A DNA stretch of 5,099 nt from Gammaproteobacteria bacterium (GTDB taxonomy: Bacteria; Pseudomonadota; Gammaproteobacteria; Burkholderiales; Burkholderiaceae_E): contig JAUIAI010000273.1 in the NCBI GenBank assembly GCA_030425615.1, forward strand, positions 1-5,099, given 5' to 3'. Positions 1 to 5,099 of the stretch are shown one piece after another. Numbering within the stretch: position 1 is the stretch's first letter; each line of letters starts with the position of its first letter. The notes under the pieces were generated by a model that was given only the letters and a program-made list of their open reading frames with translations, did no database searches and was not told the DNA's origin. The translations under genes and the position numbers were made by a program.

Positions 1-1208
1 CAGGGAATCGAGAGCATCGATGCGACGAAGCGGACGTCCGAGCGGGGCCGGCCGAAATGCGTGACGACCAGGGACTCCAGCTTGTCCAGTTTCGATTCGG
101 CCGGTTCGTCACGCCCGAACCGAAGGGCCCGCTCGAGATTGTCGATACTGGGCCAGTACGCGCTGGACACGTGATAGGGCGAGCATTGGAAGCGCATTGC
201 CCTGGCCCCGTCATCAGCCAGCCGATCGAGAAGCGCACGCACGAGCCGGCTTTTCCCGATGCCCGGTTCGCCGCCGAGCAGCACGACCTGTCCTTCGCCT
301 GTGCGGGACAGCGCCCAACGGTTCACCAGCAAGCGCAACTCCGTTTCGCGCCCGACCAGGGTCGTCAGCGACTGACCGCGAGCAGCCTCGAATCGTCCGC
401 GGGTGGCGGCCAGCCCGGTCACCCGCCAGACGGGCACCGGAGCGGCGATTCCGCGCAACGCGAACTCGCCGAGATCCGCCAGTTCGAACGTGCCGCCGAC
501 GAGTCGCCGCGTCTCGCCACTGACGATGATCTGGTCCGGCTCCGCCAGTGCCTGGACACGGGCCGCCACGTTCGGTGTCTCGCCTACGGCCAGTTTCGGC
601 ACGGAGGCATCGCCGTCGGCCGTCTCCCCGACCACGACGGGACCTGTGGCGATGCCCACACGAACCGCCAGCGGGGTCGGCGCGGGAAGCTGTTTGACCG
701 CATCGACGATCTCCAGGCCAGCCCTGACCGCCCGCTCGGCATCGTCTTCGTGCGCCTGGGGCCAGCCGAAGTAGATCATCAGGCCGTCGCCGAGATACTG
801 CGCGACATGCCCCCCGTAGCGCCCGACGACAGCCCCCGCGGCCTGCTGATAAGCCTGCATCAACTCTCGCAGGGCTTCGGGATCGAGCGCCGCCGACAAC
901 GCGGTGGAGCCGACGAGGTCGCAGAACATGACCGTGAGTTGGCGGCGCTCGACCGACCGTGGAATCGCTCCATGGGCGGGCAGCGAAACATCATCGACAG
1001 GGGCGGAGGGGCGATCCGCGGCCACCGTCAGCGCCCGCGCCGCCTTGATCAGCCTCATGCGATCTCCGGCCCGCTCGACGCCGATGTCCTTGAGGACGTC
1101 GTGATCCAGTTCCGGCAGGATCTCCCAGTCGATGCCGTGCTCGGCGAACGCCGCCGAATAACGGCCCAGGCCGAGACGATCAAGCCAGTGATCGACGCGC
1201 TCCGCCAT
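1..1208 (-). CDS. SAM - class III adenylate/guanylate cyclase - AAA/STAND ATPase protein, 3' part missing
   Basis: Predicted cytoplasmic signalling enzyme that makes a cyclic nucleotide from ATP or GTP. 402 residues are visible and the frame is open to the left edge; relatives run to roughly 1,100. Residues 5-62 form a SAM (sterile alpha motif) domain, with WLDRLGLGRYSAAFAEHGID and then LPELDHDVLKDIGV. Residues 88-262 are a class III cyclase domain: FCDLVGST holds metal-binding Asp97, LGDG holds Asp141, and VGETPNVAAR holds Asn213 and Arg217 for transition-state contacts. The usual substrate-selecting Lys and Asp are Gln137 and Leu206, so ATP versus GTP preference cannot be read off. LVGRETEL (284-291) opens the ATPase module, and its Walker A motif is GEPGIGKS (313-320). 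Walker B and the expected TPR region lie beyond the edge. The ATG is supported by a strong ribosome-binding site 6 nt upstream and by the SAM domain starting within a few residues. The gene lies behind a terminator, so it probably has its own promoter. It is a paralogue of the cyclase gene at 2248-5099. Confidence 0.95.
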   Translation of the reverse strand, partial: MAERVDHWLDRLGLGRYSAAFAEHGIDWEILPELDHDVLKDIGVERAGDRMRLIKAARALTVAADRPSAPVDDVSLPAHGAIPRSVERRQLTVMFCDLVGSTALSAALDPEALRELMQAYQQAAGAVVGRYGGHVAQYLGDGLMIYFGWPQAHEDDAERAVRAGLEIVDAVKQLPAPTPLAVRVGIATGPVVVGETADGDASVPKLAVGETPNVAARVQALAEPDQIIVSGETRRLVGGTFELADLGEFALRGIAAPVPVWRVTGLAATRGRFEAARGQSLTTLVGRETELRLLVNRWALSRTGEGQVVLLGGEPGIGKSRLVRALLDRLADDGARAMRFQCSPYHVSSAYWPSIDNLERALRFGRDEPAESKLDKLESLVVTHFGRPRSDVRFVASMLSIP

Positions 1209-1214
1209 GGGAAG

Positions 1215-1220
1215 CCTCCC
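1215..1220 (-). promoter_or_regulatory. Ribosome-binding site of the SAM-cyclase gene
   Basis: On the minus strand GGGAGG, inside the purine run AGAGGGGGAGG, ends 6 nt before the ATG at 1208. This is a near-ideal Shine-Dalgarno match and spacing. It decides the start, since no upstream in-frame alternative has a comparable site. Confidence 0.8.
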
Positions 1221-1231
1221 CCTCTTGTCTT

Positions 1232-1257
1232 TGCCGCAGTGTGCCGCAAGATGCCGC
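1232..1257 (-). repeat. Three GCGGCA direct repeats with 10-bp period upstream of the cyclase gene
   Basis: On the minus strand GCGGCA occurs three times, separated by 4 nt each (plus-strand TGCCGC at 1232-1237, 1242-1247 and 1252-1257). The start-to-start distance is exactly 10 bp, about one helical turn, so all copies face the same side of the DNA. They sit 24-49 nt upstream of the ATG, in the 85-bp space between the terminator and the gene. They could be an operator for a regulator, but no known consensus is recognised and a GC-rich chance repeat is possible. I found no good -35/-10 pair in this leader. Confidence 0.4.
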
Positions 1258-1293
1258 GCGGGGAAACGCCACGCCGGGAGCATCGGACAGACC

Positions 1294-1342
1294 CACGCAG
1301 AAAGGCCCGGGGCGCCAGTGACGCCCCGGGCCTTTCTGCGTG
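1294..1342 (-). terminator. Rho-independent terminator, perfect 21-bp stem, likely bidirectional
   Basis: Arms 1294-1314 and 1322-1342 are perfect reverse complements of 21 bp around the 7-nt loop ccagtga. The core is AAAGGCCCGGGGCG paired with CGCCCCGGGCCTTT, the common proteobacterial form in which the A-tract and T-tract are part of the stem, so it can work in both directions. It begins 9 nt after the stop of the solute-binding-protein gene (1351) and ends 85 nt before the start of the downstream cyclase gene. It therefore closes the first transcript and makes the cyclase gene at 1-1208 a separate unit, unless there is read-through. Confidence 0.88.
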
Positions 1343-1350
1343 ACTCAGGT

Positions 1351-2058
1351 TCATTCGGCCTTCGACAGTCCCGGCAAGGACTCCCCGATCACGCGATCGA
1401 TCATCCGGCCGGCCGGATGCCGGGAGACCATCGACTGCCAGGCAACCGTCTGCGCGGCCGGCGCTGCGGTCATGGTCGACAGGATGCGGCCCGGCAGCCA
1501 ACCGGTGTCGAACCCGCTCAGCGCGTCCTGCTGCGCCTCGTTCAGGGCATCGAAGCGATCCTGGTTCATCAGTACCGCGACGCCTTCGGCAGACCCCTGA
1601 CGGTCCGAAGGCGCCGTACCCGCCGCGATGACCTGGTACAGCCCGTAGCCGCAGAGCACACCACGATCGACCAGCTTCTGGTGCAGCATGCCGCTGACCC
1701 CCGGATCACCCAGACGGCCCAGCTCCGCCACGACCCAGTGATGCGGGAACTGCGAGGGCACGTCGGCCAGGCGGATGAACGCCAGATCGAGATCGCCCCG
1801 CTCCAGAGCCTTCAGGGCCTGCGCCGCGTTCGCGTAAGGCGCCGAGGACTTCAGGTCGAGACTGCCGCCGCTGCGCTCGCGGATGCGTTCGCCGAGGGAT
1901 GTCACCACGGCCGTCGAGAGTGCCGATGCGCTCTGCATCGCCTGCCCGATGCGAAGGGTCTCGGTCGACTGCGCGGAAACCGGGGCGGCGAACCCGGCGT
2001 AAAGCGCGGCGCCGGCGACGGCTTGGATCAGAAGGGTGCGAAGTTTCAGGGTGGCCAT
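1351..2058 (-). CDS. Exported TRAP-type (DctP-like) solute-binding protein, shortened internally
   Basis: A 235-residue protein with a typical Sec signal peptide: positive start MATLKLR, hydrophobic segment 9-25 and probable cleavage after VSA (29), giving a periplasmic protein. The mature N-terminus (LRIGQAM, then LGERIRERSGGSLDLK at 55-70 and ALKALERGDLDLAFI at 81-95) matches the first lobe of DctP-family binding proteins of TRAP transporters. VLMNQDRFDALNEAQQDAL (162-180) matches their C-terminal region (an NK.W..L...Q-type segment). Between CGYGLYQVIAAG (136-147) and residue 160, the family normally has about 100 more residues, with the G-[LM]-[KR]-[IM]-R substrate-binding arginine and the ALQ-G-x-DG segment; both are absent. 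DctP proteins are usually 320-340 residues. The gene otherwise looks healthy, with a good ribosome-binding site, an uninterrupted frame and a terminator. The start is fixed by an in-frame TAG at 2062-2064. No DctQ/DctM permease genes are visible, so transport, orphan sensing or decay are all possible. The family call is by motif recognition only. Confidence 0.8.
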   Translation of the reverse strand: MATLKLRTLLIQAVAGAALYAGFAAPVSAQSTETLRIGQAMQSASALSTAVVTSLGERIRERSGGSLDLKSSAPYANAAQALKALERGDLDLAFIRLADVPSQFPHHWVVAELGRLGDPGVSGMLHQKLVDRGVLCGYGLYQVIAAGTAPSDRQGSAEGVAVLMNQDRFDALNEAQQDALSGFDTGWLPGRILSTMTAAPAAQTVAWQSMVSRHPAGRMIDRVIGESLPGLSKAE

Positions 2059-2247
2059 GATCTATCTCCGAGGCGTTTTGATGCGGTTTCAGGAAGCGGT
2101 GAACACGGGTACAGATTGCGCCCATGCCCCTGTCCCCGCTACGCAATGCTGACGGGATAGATGTTCAATATTGGCAATGCGCGGGTTGATCGAGCGAGGC
2201 GCCGTCAAGCGTCCATCGAGCTTCCGAACCGCGGCTCGCGCAGTTCC
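2059..2247 (-). promoter_or_regulatory. Intergenic leader before the solute-binding-protein gene; promoter presumed, not located
   Basis: This 189-bp gap separates the stop of the upstream cyclase gene from the ATG of the solute-binding-protein gene. No convincing hairpin terminator follows the upstream stop, so read-through is possible, though the length favours a separate promoter. The only AT-rich patch is the perfect 8-bp palindrome CAATATTG at 2166-2173, about 108 nt upstream of the ATG. I could not find a -35/-10 pair with acceptable match and spacing. No gene is supported here. Confidence 0.25.
2066..2069 (-). promoter_or_regulatory. Ribosome-binding site of the solute-binding-protein gene
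   Basis: GGAG on the minus strand (within CGGAGATAGATCATG) ends 7 nt before the ATG at 2058. An in-frame TAG lies just two codons upstream of that ATG, so translation cannot start further upstream. Confidence 0.75.
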
Positions 2248-5099
2248 TCAGCTCGATTCCCGAAGCTCGGCAAGCAATTCCTTCGCCCGGATCAGATCCT
2301 GGGTTTCCTGCCCCTCGGTGAACCACCGATAGACCGGCGAGAGCAATGACAGACCTTGCGCAGCACGACCCTTCGACGCCCAGAGTCTTGCAAGGCTGAT
2401 CGAGGTGCGCAACTCCCACGACTTCGCGTTCTGACGGCGGGCCACTTCTTGCGAAGCAAGGTAGTGCATCTCGGCGGCGTCGGGAGCGCCTGCGAGTTCA
2501 TGGATCCAGCCCTTGATTCGCAGCGTTTCCGCCAAGTACTCGCGCTCGCCCCACTCTGGCCGTTCGATCTGCTCGACCGCAGCGTCGATGAGCCGCATTG
2601 CCTCGGCCAGATCGCCCATCTGGGCAACCGCAGTCGCAAGGTGCGTGCGAAGTCGCGGCAGATGAAGTCGCCCGCCAGCGGCCTCCCAGGTGGCGATCGC
2701 GCACTCGAGAAGCTGGCGCGCTTCTCCCGGTTTCCCGGACCGCAGGACAGCGAGCCCGCGCAACATGGGGACCAGCACATGGGATAGCGGCTCGAACCTG
2801 TGTTCAATGGCAAGAGCCTCGCACGCCGCCGTACGTGCGGTGAGCCCCTCGGACTCGCCACGGAAGTCCAGGACTTCGGCGCCCAAGGTCAAGAGCAATC
2901 CGTGTGTGATCCGCCATTCGTCTTGGCGGCTCGCCGACGTGGCCTGATCCAGTATTCGACGCGCCGTGTCCGGATACCCGAGGATCCAGGTGGCTCTTGC
3001 CCGGTAAATGGCCACCATATTCTGAAGATCCGAAACCTGCTGGTACGACAGGGCCTTGCCGCCCTCGCCCACGACGCCGTCATAGATGACGTCGATCGCT
3101 TCACCGTAATGCAGGGTCTGACGAAACCTCCCTTCGAAGTACGACGAATGTGCCGCGGTAAACAATGACTCGATTTTCGGGAACGGCTCCGCGCGCTCCA
3201 TCCTTCGGACAAACTCTTCGGCCCGGGTCTGAGACGCCTCGACCCGACCCCGGTTGATCAGATTGGTGTGAAGTCCGAGGAGCACGATGGCCAGGTGGGC
3301 CTCCCGGCCCAACCGACGGGCGATGGCCTCGGCCGGTTCAAGCGCGCGCCAGAGATCTTCGGATGCCCATCCGTTCCGCGCCAAAAGAGGGTGAAAGAGG
3401 CGTACACGCAGTTCGAGCTCGGCGTCGTCCCGGCGCCCACCTTCCGGCATCCGGCCCAGCAGATCCAGGCCGCGCCGCAGAAGTGCGATCGCCTCGACCA
3501 TCGCCGATCGTCCCATGGCCAGATCGCTTGCCTGCAACAGGAACGGAATGGCGCGTTCGGGCTCGCCTGCGCTGGCGAGGTGATGTGCCACGATCTCCGG
3601 GCGCCGTTGCACCAACACCGGCCTCAGAGACAGCATGACTTCGGCCACCCGTCCGTGAAGTTCCCGCTGCCGACTTCTGAGAAGCGAATCGTAGGCAGCG
3701 TCCTGCAACAGGGCGTGCGCAAACCGATACAGGGTTCGACCTTGCCCACCCTGGCGGGTCGCCAGGCCCGACGCGCAGAATTCGTCCAGTGCAGCCTCGA
3801 GATGATCCGTTGGCCCTGGGTCCAAGGCGCTGACGAGTTCGAAATCGAACTCCCGGCCGATGACGGCGCCCAACTGGGCAACCCGTTTCGCCCGCGGGAA
3901 TCCATCCAGACGGGCCATCAACGAATCCCGCAATGTCTCGGGAACCGGCAAGGCGTGCTCACGTCCCTCGGCGACCATAAGTCGCCCACCCTCCGCCACC
4001 AGAGCGCCGGATTCGAGAACCGTTCGGGTCAACGCTTCGATGTAGAGCGGCATGCCGTCGGACTTACGCAGGATCTCGTCGAGAACGACGGGCGGCAACG
4101 CCCTTCCTTCGGCCAGAGCCCCGACGAACTCGGCGCTTTCGCCGTGGCTCATCGGATCGAGCTCGAGGGTCGTCACCGCATCCGGCATACCGTGGGGACA
4201 ATCGCCCGCAGGGCGCTGCGTGATCAGAACGAAGAGCCGGGTGTCGCCCAGCCGGTCAACCAGCCGGTTCAAGAGCTCGAGCGTGCTGGGGTCGATCCAG
4301 TGCGCGTCCTCGATCAGCAGGACACGCGGTTGTTGGAGCGCAGCGCCAGCCAAGAAGGCGCCCAGCGACCGGAGCGTCTCCTCTTTGATCCTTTGCGGGG
4401 TTGCCGCCACCACACCGTAGCGCTCTTCCACGGCCAGGGAGAGCAATGACGCTACGTAGCGCACGTCCGCTTTCGGCAAGCCTAGGTCCTCGACGTAGAG
4501 TGCTTCCAGCCTGTCGAGCTTCCGCTCTTCCGTAACGTCATCGGCAATCCGAAGTCGCCGCTCGAGTTCGCCGATGACCGGCCAGAACGGACTTTCGGAG
4601 TGAAAGGGCGAGCATTGCAGCCGAAGGACAGCGCCACCGTCATCCATCGCAGCCGCACAAAGGGCCTCGACGAGCCGACTTTTCCCGATTCCGGCCGCCC
4701 CCTGGATCAGAACGGCCTGCCCTCGCCCATCGCCAGCCTCTGCCCACCGCCGTCTGAGGAAACCGAACTCACGACAGCGACCCACCATCGGCGCCGCGCC
4801 GTCCGGATGAGCGGCGTCGAACCGGCTGGCGTGTCGCGACGGCCCTCTGATCCGCCAGGCCTGAACGGGATCATCCGTACCCTTGAGCCGTCGGTAGCCC
4901 ATAGCCTCAGTGTCGAACGCGCCCCCCACGAGTTGCCGCGTCTGCGAGCTGACGAGAATCTCATCGGGTTGCGCGAACCCTTGAAGCCGCGAAGCGAGGT
5001 TCGGAGTCTCGCCCACGGCCATCTTGGGCACCGAGGCATCACCCGCTCCGGTATCGCCGACGACCACCTGGCCGCTCGCGATCCCGACACGAACCCTAA
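2248..5099 (-). CDS. Class III adenylate/guanylate cyclase - AAA/STAND ATPase - TPR protein, 5' end missing
   Basis: Predicted cytoplasmic signalling protein; 949 residues are visible and the frame is open to the right edge. Aligned with the paralogue at 1-1208, about 180 N-terminal residues are missing, including both metal-binding aspartates of the cyclase domain and any SAM domain, for a total near 1,130. Fragment residues 1-82 are the end of the cyclase domain, with GETPNLASRL supplying the Asn and Arg; the substrate-selecting position is Met26. Residues 104-110 (MVGRCRE) open the ATPase: Walker A is GAAGIGKS (133-140) and Walker B is VLLIEDAHWID (259-269). A winged-helix-like part follows (GREFDFELVSAL, 414-425), then FAHALLQDAAYDSLL (459-473). 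From about residue 500 to the end is a TPR-like helical region with AHHLASAGEPERAIPFLLQA and the family's C-terminal signature (AKSWELRTSISLARLWASKG, then PVYRWFTEGQETQDL). This is the architecture of soluble adenylyl cyclase-like proteins, in which the ATPase/TPR part is thought to regulate output. A GTG at 5067 is internal, not the start, because homology continues upstream of it. Confidence 0.95.
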   Translation of the reverse strand, partial: RVRVGIASGQVVVGDTGAGDASVPKMAVGETPNLASRLQGFAQPDEILVSSQTRQLVGGAFDTEAMGYRRLKGTDDPVQAWRIRGPSRHASRFDAAHPDGAAPMVGRCREFGFLRRRWAEAGDGRGQAVLIQGAAGIGKSRLVEALCAAAMDDGGAVLRLQCSPFHSESPFWPVIGELERRLRIADDVTEERKLDRLEALYVEDLGLPKADVRYVASLLSLAVEERYGVVAATPQRIKEETLRSLGAFLAGAALQQPRVLLIEDAHWIDPSTLELLNRLVDRLGDTRLFVLITQRPAGDCPHGMPDAVTTLELDPMSHGESAEFVGALAEGRALPPVVLDEILRKSDGMPLYIEALTRTVLESGALVAEGGRLMVAEGREHALPVPETLRDSLMARLDGFPRAKRVAQLGAVIGREFDFELVSALDPGPTDHLEAALDEFCASGLATRQGGQGRTLYRFAHALLQDAAYDSLLRSRQRELHGRVAEVMLSLRPVLVQRRPEIVAHHLASAGEPERAIPFLLQASDLAMGRSAMVEAIALLRRGLDLLGRMPEGGRRDDAELELRVRLFHPLLARNGWASEDLWRALEPAEAIARRLGREAHLAIVLLGLHTNLINRGRVEASQTRAEEFVRRMERAEPFPKIESLFTAAHSSYFEGRFRQTLHYGEAIDVIYDGVVGEGGKALSYQQVSDLQNMVAIYRARATWILGYPDTARRILDQATSASRQDEWRITHGLLLTLGAEVLDFRGESEGLTARTAACEALAIEHRFEPLSHVLVPMLRGLAVLRSGKPGEARQLLECAIATWEAAGGRLHLPRLRTHLATAVAQMGDLAEAMRLIDAAVEQIERPEWGEREYLAETLRIKGWIHELAGAPDAAEMHYLASQEVARRQNAKSWELRTSISLARLWASKGRAAQGLSLLSPVYRWFTEGQETQDLIRAKELLAELRESS

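Noticed and set aside
57..1343. Plus-strand open frame of 428 codons over the first cyclase gene
   Set aside because: It is antisense to a clearly conserved cyclase-ATPase frame, has a low-complexity Arg/Pro/Asp-rich composition and no recognisable domain, and is typical of mirror frames in GC-rich genes. It also ends inside the terminator hairpin.
1207..2160. Plus-strand open frame of 317 codons opposite the solute-binding-protein gene
   Set aside because: It runs through the terminator hairpin and opposite a gene with a clear signal peptide and ribosome-binding site. Its Arg-rich translation has no recognisable fold.
2140..2168. Possible -35 TTGAAC (2168-2163) with a -10 17 nt downstream (TGCGTA) for the solute-binding-protein gene
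   Set aside because: The -35 is fair, but the -10 has almost no match to TATAAT, so I could not call a promoter from it.
2217..2269. Inverted repeat cgagcttc / gaagctcg around the stop of the right-hand cyclase gene, as a terminator
   Set aside because: The arms are only 8 bp, separated by 37 nt, overlap the coding end and have no T-tract; this looks like chance.
3268..4449. Plus-strand open frame of 393 codons over the second cyclase gene
   Set aside because: It is antisense to the ATPase and TPR coding region, with no domain or ribosome-binding site I could recognise; a shadow of GC-rich codon usage.
5065..5067. GTG as a start codon for the right-hand cyclase gene
   Set aside because: The same frame continues upstream to the window edge and encodes RVRVGIASGQ, which matches the cyclase domain of the paralogue, so this codon is internal.

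Overview
The window is GC-rich bacterial DNA in which every gene I can support lies on the minus strand. The protein families, and the codon and ribosome-binding-site style, point to a high-GC proteobacterium (Pseudomonadota, probably alpha or beta). The exact lineage cannot be fixed from the sequence.

Read in the direction of transcription, from right to left, the layout is as follows. (1) At 5099-2248 is the last ~949 residues of a large multidomain signalling protein: the end of a class III nucleotide cyclase domain, a STAND/AAA-type ATPase module and a long TPR-like helical region. Its first ~180 residues lie beyond the right edge. (2) A 189-bp gap follows, with no obvious terminator. (3) At 2058-1351 is a 235-residue exported protein that looks like a TRAP-transporter solute-binding protein (DctP type) lacking about 100 residues from its middle. 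(4) A perfect 21-bp-stem hairpin at 1294-1342 is a convincing terminator, probably active in both directions. (5) A short leader at 1209-1293 carries three GCGGCA hexamers spaced exactly 10 bp apart, then a strong Shine-Dalgarno sequence. (6) At 1208-1 is the first 402 residues of a second protein of the same kind as (1): SAM domain, class III cyclase domain, then the start of the ATPase with its Walker A motif. It runs off the left edge.

The two cyclase-ATPase genes are paralogues in the same orientation. Their overlapping parts (1-670 and 4430-5099) align without gaps at a constant offset of 4429 bp, which suggests a tandem duplication with the small periplasmic-protein gene between the copies. 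Both are predicted cytoplasmic signal-output proteins that couple cyclic-nucleotide synthesis to an ATP-driven switch with a TPR sensor. In the copy that can be assessed, both metal-binding aspartates and the Asn/Arg pair are present, but the usual substrate-selecting Lys/Asp pair is Gln/Leu. How the exported protein relates to the cyclases is unknown. No TRAP permease genes are visible, and I see no RNA genes, insertion sequences or CRISPR arrays.
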